From Protonemura montana (lineage: Eukaryota > Arthropoda > Insecta > Plecoptera > Nemouridae), in contig OX387605.1 of assembly GCA_947568835.1 (NCBI GenBank), positions 2,294,001 through 2,358,000 on the forward strand: a stretch of 64,000 bases of DNA, in the 5' to 3' direction. Every line of letters begins with the position of its first letter. Positions within the stretch are counted from its first letter, which is position 1. Made by a program: the position numbers and the translations under genes. Under the pieces are notes generated by a model that saw only the letters and a program-made list of their open reading frames with translations, was not told the DNA's origin and ran no database searches. Of the stretch, positions 1-10,323 are shown in pieces.

Positions 1-657
1 ATTCAAATAAAGCCGCCATCCGAAGTCAAAGAAAATACTTCCAGGCAAAATTGTAACGTAATTCTGTGTCGCATTTGATTTAAAATTCGTGCTAAATTTG
101 TGTGTTGCCTAAATCTACTTTCCTAACGTTTGCAAAATGTCACAGATTTCAGGAATCTAAAATCTGTAGCTTGAACCTAGTTGATGAAGTCGGTCATAAC
201 CCTTTTAATCAGCAATCGGGTAGACCATTATTCTGAAACATTATGCGTTAAACAAAGAGATATTACATCTACCATAACTAACTTGTAACTACACATCAAA
301 ATTCAACACATGCCAAGCAAATATGAAATAAGTGGTCGGCCAGAAAGTTTCTGGTCTTCTATATCGCCTCGAGACGCAGATCTTCATCCTCTGGTCTTTA
401 CTTCATTCAAAAAGGTGCACAAAATGAGTTAACTTCGAGCTGAAAAAAAATGCATTGTGAGATTGTGCATCGACGAAGCTGCTCTAGAAAACAGAGGACT
501 CCTCGAGCCTTTAAAGATCGCCTGCCACGCCTAGAAGAGCGGCGTGGTTGGTGGCAGGTAGTCTGTTTTGAGGTGGAACAGCGCTGTGATTCTATGAAAG
601 CCCGGTCTGATAGTTGCCGTCTCGACCCCACGATCAAATCTTTCAATTATCCTTCTT
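1..657. other. 3' flank of the repeat-protein gene, no other gene seen
   Basis: This is AT-rich, non-repetitive sequence downstream (on the minus strand) of the stop codon at 658-660. A possible minus-strand poly(A) signal of the ATTAAA type lies at 204-209, about 450 bases after the stop, but I see no strong AATAAA closer in. ORFs in this stretch are short and do not resemble protein. Confidence 0.4.
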
Positions 658-3390
658 TTAATCTTCGTCGTCACCACCGGCGCCGTCACCACTCCCTTTC
701 ACTGGATCCACTGGCTCATTCGGAGGTTCTATATAATCAGGTTCGTCTGTCTCTTCAGATTCCTCGGTCTCAGGTTCCTCGGTCTCAGGTTCCTCGGTCT
801 CAGATTCCTCGGTCTCAGGTTCCTCGGTCTCAGATTCCTCGGTCTCAGGTTCCTCGGTCTCAGGTTCCTCGGTCTCAGGTTCCTCGGTCTCAGATTCCTC
901 GGTCTCAGGTTCCTCGGTCTCAGGTTCCTCGGTCTCAGATTCCTCGGTCTCAGGTTCCTCGGTCTCAGGTTCCTCGGTCTCAGGTTCCTCGGTCTCAGGT
1001 TCCTCGGTCTCAGGTTCCTCGGTCTCAGATTCCTCGGTCTCAGGTTCCTCGGTCTCAGGTTCCTCGGTCTCAGGTTCCTCGGTCTCAGGATCCTCGGTCT
1101 CAGGTTCCTCGGTCTCAGGTTCCTCGGTCTCAGGTTCCTCGGTCTCAGGTTCCTCGGTCTCAGGTTCCTCGGTCTCAGGTTCGTCGGTCTCAGGTTCGTC
1201 GGTCTCAGGTTCCTCGGTCTCAGGTTCCTCGGTCTCAGGTTCCTCGGTCTCAGGTTCCTCGGTCTCAGGTTCCTCGGTCTCAGGTTCCTCGGTCTCAGGT
1301 TCCTCGGTCTCAGGTTCCTCGGTCTCAGGTTCGTCGGTCGCTTCAGGTTCGTCGGTCTCCGGTTCGTTGGTCGCTTGAGGTTTCTTGGTAATGGTTGGCA
1401 CAGTACCCACCGTGTAGGTGGGGTTCAGATCTACGCCGTCGTCGCAGTCCGCGGAGTCGTAGAGTACGTCGTACAAAGGACCTTGATATGGACCGCGATA
1501 TGGGTCGTACAATGAGTCGTATAGGGAGCTAGGAAGGTAGGTGGGATACTTCGCAGGTTCTGCCGGTAGCTCAGGCGACCACGAGGGAGGCCAGTAAGGT
1601 CCTGGAAAAGCCGGTTCCACCGGTTCTTGTGATCGCCAAGTTTCAGGCTGAACCGGTTCTTGAGGCCACCAAGGTGTCTCGGCAACCGGTTCTTCAGGCC
1701 ACCAGGGTGTTTCGTGAACCGGTTCTTGGGGCAACCAGGGTGTTTCGTGAACCGGTTCTTGGGGCAACCAGGGTGTTTCGTGAACCGGTTCTTGGGGCCA
1801 CCAGGGTGTTTCGTGAACCGGTTCTTGGGGCCACCAGGGTGTTTCGTGAACCGGTTCTTGGGGCCACCAGGGTGTTTCGTGAACCGGTTCTTGGGGCCAC
1901 CAGGGTGTCTCGGCAACCGGTTCTTGGGGCCACCAGGGTGTTTCGTGAACCGGTTCTTGGGGCCACAAGGGTGTTTCGTGAACCGGTTCTTGGGGCCACC
2001 ATGGTGTATCGGAAACCGGTTCTTGGGGCCACCAGGGTGTCTCTTGGTCTGGTACTCCAGTTTGCCATGGGTAATGCTGGAGTGATTCCTGAGGCCACCA
2101 GGGTCCGTTGACGTTTCTTCGTACCCGCGGGTCCACTCGGTCTGGAACACGATGCAACCTGTCAGCGAGCTTATCAACCGGAAGACCCCCCCTTCTCGTC
2201 CCCCCACCCCCCTTGTCAATGTGTGCAAACCACACATGGGTTATTGATAACAAAAATTTATTTATGGCTTTATGGTCGGCGCGATTGATAATCCTTATCA
2301 TCAGTCTCCGAGGCCGCATCGATGACGCCACATTTCTTAACCCTTTTTTAAAACCTCCCTAGCCTTCGATGGAGCAGTTTGTTAGAATAGCTGCTATGGT
2401 TGCAAGATATTAGCTGTGATATTAGCGTGTTGGAAACACCGGTCCTCGTGAGATCACCAAAGTTAAGCAACACTGTGCTGGGTCAGGTATTGGATGGGTG
2501 ACCATCATACACATGACCAGTTCTGTTCGGGAGAGAGGTTGGAGGGATGAAAGTTAAGCAACACTGTGCTGTGTCAGGTATTGGATGGGTGACCATCATA
2601 CACATGACCAGTTCTGTTTGGGAGAGAGGTTTGAGGGATGAAAGTTAAGCAACACTGTGCTGTGTCAGGTATTGGATGGGTGACCATCATACACATGACC
2701 AGTTCTGTTCGGGAGAGAGGTTGGAGGGATGAAAGTTAAGCAACACTGTGCTGTGTCAGGTATTGGATGGGTGACCATCATACACATGACCAGTTCTGTT
2801 CGGGAGAGAGGTTGGAGGGATGAAAGTTAAGCAACACTGTGCTGTGTCAGGTATTGGATGGGTGACCATCATACACATGACCAGTTCTGTTTGGGAGAGA
2901 GGTTTGAGGGATGAAAGTTAAGCAACACTGTGCTGTGTCAGGTATTGGATGGGTGACCATCATACACATGACCAGTTCTGTTCGGGAGAGAGGTTGGAGG
3001 GATGAAAGTTAGTACAGCAACTTCACTCGCCTTGCTTATCAACCTCTCGACAGCATGGATTTGTGGAGGAATCCTGCTGTTCGAGTTATACCGTCCTTCG
3101 GAAGGGACGTTAAGCCGGTGGTTCCCTTGGTGCTTTTCTACAGGAGTAGGCTACGTGCCGGCACCGGATTTCCCCTCCTGCCTTCTAGACTCGGCTAAGT
3201 TCATCATCACCGACTCATTCACTAACGCCTAAAGACCAGTACCACACGACACGTAGTCAAAAAAGTGCGTCGTTAAACACAGCAATTCATTAACCGATCG
3301 TTTCGAGAGCCGACGCTTCTCGTACTCACCGGCAGGGAACGCGTTGACGGCGACCAGGCAGAGGCAGACTAGAGCACAGAGAGGCACCAT
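658..3390 (-). CDS. Secreted repeat protein (WWPQEPVHETP and PETEE repeats), two exons
   Basis: I predict two coding exons, join(3390..3330, 2141..658) on the minus strand, giving about 514 residues. Exon 1 starts at the ATG 3390-3388 and encodes MVPLCALVCLCLVAVNAFPA, a classic signal peptide, ending at a strong donor (G|GTGAGT) in phase 1. Exon 2 begins after TTCCAG at 2142-2143 and its first two bases complete the split codon as Asp, so the phases agree. The mature chain has a dibasic RVRR near residues 26-29, then about 12 copies of an 11-residue unit WWPQEPVHETP (residues about 57-188). A Pro/Tyr linker with SLYDSLYDPYRGPYQGP follows, then about 40 acidic units of EPETE (residues about 280-490), and a GSGDGAGGDDED tail. 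I recognise no enzymatic domain. Low-complexity secreted proteins of this kind are often cuticular, silk, mucin-like or salivary, but that role is inference. The intron contains a 5S-SINE, and a 68-bp satellite sits upstream. The minus frame stays open above the acceptor to 2331, so a single-exon reading is an alternative, but it would lack the signal peptide. Confidence 0.72.
760..1365 (-). repeat. 15-bp coding minisatellite (PETEE repeat)
   Basis: About 40 head-to-tail copies of a 15-bp unit (plus strand CCTCGGTCTCAGGTT) encode the minus-strand pentapeptide EPETE. Substitutions are few (GATTCC gives Ser for Pro; GTTCGT gives Asp for Glu; one GGATCC), and all indels keep the frame, which supports real coding. 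The plus strand is also open here (PRSQV repeats at 450-1391), but only because 15 is a multiple of three. That frame has no signal peptide or splice support. Confidence 0.9.
1639..2034 (-). repeat. 33-bp coding minisatellite (WWPQEPVHETP)
   Basis: Twelve 33-bp units encode WWPQEPV followed by HETP, AETP, SDTP or QPET on the minus strand. Units differ by single substitutions (LWPQ, WLPQ, WWPEE). Two other frames are also open through the array because the period is divisible by three. The minus frame joined to the acidic repeat is preferred because it alone runs into unique-sequence protein on both sides and to a phase-compatible signal-peptide exon. Confidence 0.9.
2425..3280 (+). mobile_element. 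5S rRNA-derived SINE, six 5S units (copy A)
   Basis: The element begins GCGTGTTGGAAACACCGG and contains a 5S-like internal promoter region (GTTAAGCAACACTG as box A; TTGGATGGGTGACC as box C). The box A to box C segment is repeated six times with a 91-bp period (starts at 2462, 2553, 2644, 2735, 2826, 2917). A unique tail from 3008 carries a 3' end GTGCGTCGTTAAACAC. It lies inside the intron of the minus-strand gene. The (AAT)n end seen in other copies is missing, so the 3' end is slightly truncated. Confidence 0.85.
2462..3007 (+). repeat. 91-bp tandem array of 5S promoter module (6 copies)
   Basis: Six exact-period 91-bp units run inside SINE copy A. Each carries box A and box C-like 5S sequence and ends GGAGGGATGAAAG. 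Units differ by a few substitutions (TTCGGG/TTTGGG), and the variants alternate in a three-unit pattern suggesting a secondary block duplication. Confidence 0.9.
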
Positions 3391-3704
3391 GCTGTCTCGA
3401 CGACGTTGTCCGGGAATTGAATTGCTTCCGCCGAGTCCCAGATCAGCCGCGCCCAGCCTAGCCTTACATAGACCCCCTCTGTGATCGTCTACATATTTGC
3501 CTTTGAGCGACACTCTCAAGATGGGCCATTTGCTCGGTGTGTTTGCAGTGACAAAGATACGCGGTAGCTGGAGAAAGAGATCAGCCGTCAAGGTTAAGAT
3601 CTTTACCAGCCTCGCGAAACGCGGGCGTTCACACTATTGCTTCCCGGCCCACTTGAGTCTTGACACTCTGCGGAAGAGATAAGCGGGGTCTTTGGCCAAT
3701 CGAA
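3391..3704 (-). promoter_or_regulatory. Presumed promoter and 5'UTR region of the repeat-protein gene
   Basis: This unique sequence lies between the start codon (3390) and the 68-bp satellite. On the minus strand it contains AAATATGTAGACG and GGTCTATGTAAGG about 90-110 bases above the ATG, either of which could act as a weak TATA-like element. I see no clear canonical TATA box or initiator. The assignment rests on position only. Confidence 0.3.
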
Positions 3705-6700
3705 CTGTGTCAAAGTGACAAGACTTAGCGGTGGCCTGTTCTTGGTGCTGTTGGACAGGAGCAGCCAACACAGTGTGTCAAAGTGACAAGACATAGCGGT
3801 GGCCTGTTCTTGGTGCTGTTGGACATGAGCAGCCAACACAGTGAGTCAAAGTGACAAGGCTAAGCGGTGACCGGTCCTTGGTGCTGTTGGACAGGAGCAG
3901 CCAACACAGTGTGTCAAAGTGACAAGACTTAGCGGTGGCCTGTTCTTGGTGCTGTTGGACAGGAACAGCCAACACAGTGTGTCAAAGTGACAAGGCTAAG
4001 CGGTGACCGGTCCTTGGTGCTGTTGGACAGGAGCAGCCAACACAGTGTGTCAAAGTGACAAGGCTAAGCGGTGACCGGTCCTTGGTGCTGTTGGACAGGA
4101 GCAGCCAACACAGTGTGTCAAAGTGACAAGACTTAGCGGTGGCCTGTTCTTGGTGCTGTTGGACAGGAACAGCCAACACAGTGTGTCAAAGTGACAAGGC
4201 TAAGCGGTGACCGGTCCTTGGTGCTGTTGGACAGGAGCAGCCAACACAGTGTGTCAAAGTGACAAGGCTAAGCGGTGGCCGGTCCTTGGTGCTGTTGGTC
4301 AGGAGCAGCCAACACAGTGTGTCAAAGTGACAAGGCTAAGCGGTGGCCGGTCCTTGGTGCTGTTGGACAGGAGCAGCCAACACAGTGTGTCAAAGTGACA
4401 AGACTTAGCGGTGGCCTGTTCTTGGTGCTGTTGGACAGGAGCAGCCAACACAGTGTGTCAAAGAGACAAGGCTAAGCGGTGGCCAGTCCTTGGTGCTGTT
4501 GGACAGGAGCAGCCAACACAGTGTGTCAAAGTGACAAGGCTAAGCGGTGGCCAGTCCTTGGTGCTGTTGGACAGGAGCAGCCAACACAGTGTGTCAAAGT
4601 GACAAGACTTAGCGGTGGTTGGTCCTTGGTGCTGTTGGACAGGAGCAGCCAACACAGTGTGTCAAAGTGACAAGGCTAAGCGGTGACCGGTCCTTGGTGC
4701 TGTTGAACAGGAGCAGCCAACACAGTGTGTCAAAGTGACAAGGCTAAGCGGTGGCCGGTCCTTGGTGCTGTTGGTCAGGAGCAGCCAACACAGTGTGTCA
4801 AAGTGACAAGGCTAAGCGGTGGCCGGTCCTTGGTGCTGTTGGACAGGAGCAGCCAACACAGTGTGTCAAAGTGACAAGACTTAGCGGTGGCCGGTTCTTG
4901 GTGCTGTTGGACAGGAGCAGCCAACACAGTGTGTCAAAGTGACAAGGCTAAGCGGTGGCTGGTTCTTGGTGCTGTTGGACAGGAGCAGCCAACACAGTGT
5001 GTCAAAGTGACAAGACTTAGCGGTGGCCGGTTCTTGGTGCTGTTGGACAGGAGCAGCCAACACAGTGTGTCAAAGTGACAAGACTTAGCGGTGGCCGGTT
5101 CTTGGTGCTGTTGGACAGGAGCAGCCAACACAGTGTGTCAAAGTGACAAGACTTAGCGGTGGCCGGTTCTTGGTGCTGTTGGACAGGAGCAGCCAACACA
5201 CTGTGTCAAAGTGACAAGGCTAAGCGGTGGCCGGTTCTTGGTGCTGTTGGACATGAGCAGCCAACACAGTGTGTCAAAGTGACAAGACTTAGCGGTGGCC
5301 GGTTCTTGGTGCTGTTGGACATGAGCAGCCAACACAGTGTGTCAAAGTGACAAGACTAAGCGGTGGCCGGTCCTTGGTGCTGTTGGATAGAAGCAGCCAA
5401 CACAGTGTGTCAAAGTGACAAGGCTAAGCGGTGGCCGGTTCTTGGTGCTGTTGGACATGAGCAGCCAACACAGTGTGTCAAAGTGACAAGACTAAGCGGT
5501 GGCTGGTTCTTGGTGCTGTTGGACATGAGCAGCCAACACAGTGTGTCAAAGTGACAAGACTTAGCGGTGGCCGGTCCTTGGTGCTGTTGGACAGGAGCAG
5601 CCAACACAGTGTGTCAAAGTGACAAGACTTAGCGGTGGCCGGTTCTTGGTGCTGTTGGACAGGAGCAGCCAACACAGTGTGTCAAAGTGACAAGGCTAAG
5701 CAGTGGCCGGTCCTTAGTGCTATTGGACAGGAGCAGCCAACACAGTGTGTCAAAGTGACAAGGCTAAGCGGTGGCCGGTCCTTGGTGCTATTGGACAGGA
5801 GCAGCCAACACAGTGTGTCAAAGCGACAAGACTTAGCAGTGGCCTGTTCTTGGTGCTGTTGGACAGGAGCAGCCAACACAGTGTGTCAAAGTGACAAGAC
5901 TTAGCGGTGGCCTGTTCTTGGTGCTGTTGGACAGGAGCAGCCAACACAGTGTGTCAAAGTGACAAGACTTAGCGGTGGCCTGTTCTTGGTGCTGTTGGAC
6001 AGAAGCAGCCAACACAGTGTGTCAAAGTGACAAGACTTAGCGGTGGCCGGTTCTTGGTGCTGTTGGACAGGATCAGCCAACACAGTGTGTCAAAGTGACA
6101 AGACTTAGCGGTGGCCGGTTCTTGGTGCTGTTGGACAGGAGCAGCCAACACAGTGTGTCAAAGTGACAAGATTTAGCGGTGGCCGGTTCTTGGTGCTGTT
6201 GGACAGGAGCAGCCAACACAGTGTGTCAAAGTGACAAGACTTAGCAGTGGCCTGTTCTTGGTGCTGTTGGACAGGATCAGCCAACACAGTGTGTCAAAGT
6301 GGCAAGGCTAAGCGGTGGCCGGTCCTTGGTGCTGTTGGACAGGAGCAGCCAACACAGTGTGTCGCAGTGACAAGACTAAGCGGTGGCCGGTTCTTGGTGC
6401 TGTTAGACAGGAGCAGCCAACACAGTGTGTCAAAGTGACAAGGCTAAGCGGTGGCCGGTTCTTGGTGCTGTTGGACAGGAGCAGCCAACACAGTGTGTCA
6501 AAGCGACAAGACTTAGCAGTGGCCTGTTCTTGGTGCTGTTGGACAGGAGCAGCCAACACAGTGTGTCAAAGTGACAAGGCTAAGCGGTGGCCGGTCCTTG
6601 GTGCTGTTGGACAGGAGCAGCCAACACAGTGTGTCAAAGTGACAAGGCTAAGCGGTGGCCGGTCCTTGGTGCTGTTGCACATGAGCAGCCAACACAGTGT

Positions 6701-7387
6701 GTCAAAGTGACAAGGCTAAGCGGTGGCCGGTCCTTGGTGCTGTTGGACAGGAGCAGCCAACACAGTGTGTCAAAGTGACAAGGCTAAGCGGTGGCCGGTC
6801 CTTGGTGCTGTTGGGCAGGAGCAGCCAACACAGTGTGTCAAAGTGACAAGGCTTAGCGGTGGCCTGTTCTTGGTGCTGCTGGACAGGAGCAGCCAACACA
6901 GTGTGTCAAAGTGACAAGGCTTAGCGGTGGCCTGTTCTTGGTGCTGTTGGACAGGAGCAGCCAACACAGTGTGTCAAAGTGACAAGACTTAGCGGTGGCC
7001 TGTTCTTGGTGCTGTTGGACAGGAGCAGCCAACACAGCGTGTCAAAGTGACAAGACTTAGCGGTGGCCGGTTCTTGGTGCTGTTGGACAGGAGCAGCCAC
7101 CACAGTGTGTCAAAGTGACAAGACTTAGCGGTGGCCGGTTCTTGGTGCTGTTGGACAGGAGCAGCCAACACAGTGTGTCAAAGTGACAAGGCTAAGCGGA
7201 AGCCGGTCCTTGGTGTTGTTGGACAGGAGCAGCCAACACAGTGTGTCAAAGTGACAAGGCTAAGCGGAAGCCGGTCCTTGGTGCTGTTGGACAGGAGCAG
7301 CCAATACAGTGTGTCAAAGTGACAAGGCTAAGCGGTGACCGGTCCTTGGTGCTGTTGGACAGGAGCAGCCAACACAGTGTGTCAAAT
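3705..7387 (+). repeat. 68-bp satellite array, about 54 copies
   Basis: A continuous head-to-tail array has period 68 bp (core GCTGTTGGACAGGAGCAGCC, then AACACAGTGTGTCAAAGTG). Two main unit classes are interspersed: AAGGCTAAGCGGTGGCCGG and AAGACTTAGCGGTGGCCTG. The 60-130-codon ORFs on both strands through this block are by-products of the period and are not genes. The array ends abruptly at TGTGTCAAATGG. Confidence 0.97.
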
Positions 7388-9294
7388 GGTTGGTACCTAA
7401 CCAATGTTTTGTTCTAGTCTATTATAAAGAATCAATTTGAGATGTAGAGAGTTAGAAGAGATTCCTGGTTAACAGAGAATAAAATGGAAGCTAAAATGTC
7501 AGTCAGTCTGATGAATTTTTGAAGAAATCCTCTCAAAGTAAAACGCGACCGATCCAAGCACGCCATTACAGATAGCATGGAAATTGAATAAATCATCTTC
7601 GATTGTCTGGCTCGATGCAGACACACCGTTTTTAATTCCTGATTTTGTGCCGGTCCCACCCTCACTCCCGGACCTAGTTCCCGACTTTGTCCCTCTCCCA
7701 CCCTCACTCCCGGACCTAGTTCCCGACTTTGTCCCTCTCCCACCCTCACTCCCGGACCGAGTCGACAGGCTTTCGCCGATCAAATATGCAGTCGGTAGAG
7801 TACGTGCCGCACCGAGAATCGAAATGTTGAGTGTCTGTCAAACAGCCACTAATTTACGCAGAGAAAGCAAACGCGGGTAGCGCCGGGCGATTGTTCATGT
7901 CGCCCCATTATACCAACGCGAATTAGAATATTTTCCAGCTATTTATTGCGCTCTTAATGCACAATCGTAAACAATTTCGTGAACGCGGTCCCATGGTATG
8001 GTGCCACCTCTAGCACGTAGCGTTGCTAGCTGATCGGGTGCCGTTGCTCATTCTAATTCGCCTATTGCTTTTTGCGTCGTTGCCGCCGTCAAGGGTTGGC
8101 TGACTACGAGCCAGGTATGGCAGGGCGTCAAAGGGTTTATTTAGAACGACGCTGAAAACGGGTCCCGAAAGTCAAGTTGATGGACGTTTAGGTTATTACA
8201 GCGTCGTCGTCAATCCCGACAAAGTCTGGGCATGATTGCGACCCGACCCCCTCGCGTGGTTTGGGTGGGCGGGCACGGCGTTGTGGCCCGTGAAAGAATT
8301 GTAATTAGTTGGGTGGGTCGGGCGGCAGGTGGTGCGTCGGGAATACACAATTCTTGGGCGATGAAAACGAAGTTATTGTCGAGTGAATTACTCAGAGCAT
8401 TTAAATGAGAGGAATTTGATGGAAAGTGGGACTTCCGATTTCCGGTTGGCATTAACGCGACCCGTGAAAATACGGCAAGCCTTAATCGCACGGCCTTCTT
8501 TAGCCCTGCTAAAGCATCTGAGAAAAAAGTGTTACAATTAGTTTTATTTTTTTGTAAGCTGAAGGAGTTGTCCTTCCAGCGGATGGGAGAAGAGGTCCGT
8601 CTAATTGTGCGTGTAGTCCGTCGCAGCGCTCGGTGCGTCTCGCACGCACTAATCGATATTCCCACGCATTTTCCTCGCACACCTGATTAGCGCCCAGGTA
8701 TTATTTACGAGCCACGACGTCGGCGTCGAAAAGTTGGCGTCGCGACGCTTCCGAGCGTGGCGTCGAGTGAAATGAGAACACGGCCCGCAGGGTGCGCTGC
8801 GGTCGACGCCGTATGTTAGTTTTTGTGGGCGAACGCGGCCTTCTGAATTCAACGCGAGGCCCGCGTTTTGTCGTTCAGCCGGGGGGCGGTGGTCATTGGG
8901 AACGTGACTGCAATGAAGTCGGCGTCGTCTGTTGGCGGCGAGGACAATAGGGGGTTGGTGGGGCGCCTCTACCTTGAACTGGCGCCTCCATTAAGGCTAT
9001 GTTTTGGCGCCGACCCTCGCTAGCCGTCAAAGCAGTGATGTTTCTCATTCAGCTTCGCTCTGAGAAAACGGAGGCGATTCTCTAGCGCCTCTTGACCTTG
9101 ACCACTTGGCACCTCTCTGCCGTTGCGCTCTGATTTCCTTGGAGCGTTGTCGCTGTTTCAGTCGCTGTTTCAGTCAACAAAGAACTTAGTTCTGGGGGAA
9201 CAAGTTGCGTCTATAAATCTGTGTTCGGTAATTCTTCGTTTCGATTGGCTCCGATTCGGGGGGCGATTTCTTACCGGCTGTAAAACGCAGCGAC
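7388..9294. other. Unique CpG-rich DNA, no gene recognised
   Basis: After the satellite there is about 1.9 kb of mainly single-copy sequence. From about 8050 to 9080 it is conspicuously rich in CpG and in GCGTCG/CGACGC motifs, which could mark an unmethylated regulatory region. ORFs on both strands (for example 8210-8680 minus) look compositional rather than protein-like. A short 42-bp tandem repeat is listed separately. Confidence 0.4.
7641..7763. repeat. 42-bp tandem repeat, about 3 copies
   Basis: The unit GACTTTGTCCCTCTCCCACC followed by CTCACTCCCGGACCTAGTTC is repeated almost exactly three times. It is open in several frames on both strands, giving pseudo-proteins; no gene is inferred. 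Confidence 0.85.
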
Positions 9295-9425
9295 TTATAA
9301 TAATAATAATTTATTTTATTGTCAATGTGATCAAATTACATGATATTTATGACAGTAAATTTCTTAAACTTTACCACATAATACATACAGGCTATCACGA
9401 AGTTGTTTAACATTATAAAAACATG
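9295..9425 (-). mobile_element. LINE 3'-end fragment
   Basis: Read on the minus strand, the segment ends TGTAATTTGATCACATTGAC then AATAAAATAAATTATTATTA. This is the usual 3' terminus of arthropod non-LTR retrotransposons with a TTA-type microsatellite tail. It is strongly 5'-truncated and has no coding sequence left. Confidence 0.6.
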
Positions 9426-9481
9426 TCTCTATTAGTTGAGTGGTTGTTTTCAGAGCCAAGGTTCGATGTTACGATTTGTTC

Positions 9482-9739
9482 TTCGGTTTTGCTCTGCGTT
9501 GAAAAGGTTTGCGGCCCTCGAAAGGATCTCACGTCTCGAAGTTTCGACGAGGCACGTCTCGTCATCTGTTAGTAGAATTATATTGTTTGTGTTTTGTCAT
9601 GAAAATTCCAGTGCCCCCTCGCAGTCCGTCCTGGATATCGTTTTGCAATACATTGCCTCTGCTTTCTGGTAGCTCATAGCTTATAGCTTATTCGACTCTG
9701 CTAGGGCCACAAACCTTTTCAACGCAGAGCAAAACCGAA
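9482..9739. repeat. Foldback/MITE-like inverted repeat, 35-bp arms
   Basis: The 35-bp arm at 9482-9516 (TTCGGTTTTGCTCTGCGTTG and on to GGCC) is repeated inverted at 9705-9739 with one mismatch, enclosing about 188 bp. I found no convincing target-site duplication, so it may be a degenerate MITE or a foldback. Confidence 0.75.
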
Positions 9740-9772
9740 ACTAGGATTAAGTAATAACTAATAAGTAGGTCT

Positions 9773-10323
9773 TACACTAGGATTAATTTGAGTTTGCCAC
9801 TTTCTGGGCTGCTTGTACCAACCTAGAAAACATGACACCATGATGCTACTGTTAACTATCCGATTTAAAAGCAACAAAATAATGTTTTTCTTTGGTTGAA
9901 ACATTTAATAATTTCAGGAAAATAGAATATTGAATGAAAACCAATAAATGTTTATTGACCAAAGTTAAAATTAATATATTTTGGATTACTTTTAACTTTT
10001 ATCAGGTTTAGGCAGGAAACCAAGCTTGCAAACTGCTTTTTGGCAGCCATTGCTAGAATCCGCTAGTGTACGATAGGTATTTAGCAGAAGTCATTAGGAC
10101 TTTTAGTTTTGTATTTAAGTTCTTATTTTTTAATAGAATTAATTTCACGTACATAAACTGATAAATTCACAAAGAATTTAAGTGCATGATGCATTGTTTG
10201 GTCATAATTTTCTGGTTTATTTCAAACTCCCCGGTGAAGACTGGCTTTATTTTGCATTCTAAAGTTGGCAATGTGTAATCAGAGTCCACCAGCCTGTGGC
10301 AAGGTAAGGCTAACACAACTGTA
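9773..10323 (+). mobile_element. Short dispersed element with one 46-bp unit (copy 1)
   Basis: This 551-bp sequence matches, in inverted orientation, 57434-58744 at the other end of the window over almost its whole length. Shared landmarks are TACACTAGG at the start, ATGACACCATGATGCTACTG, GTTAACTATCCGATTTAA and TTGCATTCTAAAGTTGGCAA. It ends with exactly one copy of the 46-bp unit that is amplified about 18 times in copy 2. No coding capacity. The ends TACACTAGG and TACAGTTGTG are weakly inverted; the transposon class is unknown. Confidence 0.8.

Noticed and set aside
450..1391. Plus-strand 313-codon ORF of PRSQV repeats
   Set aside because: It is the antisense of the 15-bp coding minisatellite. 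It stays open because the period is divisible by three, and it has no signal peptide, splice support or unique-sequence domain.
2462..3007. 5S rRNA gene cluster
   Set aside because: Only the internal promoter region of 5S is present. The 5' and 3' thirds needed for the 5S fold are absent, and copies end in a SINE tail with target duplications.
3711..7322. Dozens of 60-131-codon ORFs (for example CWLLLSNSTKNRPPLSLVTL)
   Set aside because: All are periodic by-products of the 68-bp satellite on both strands.
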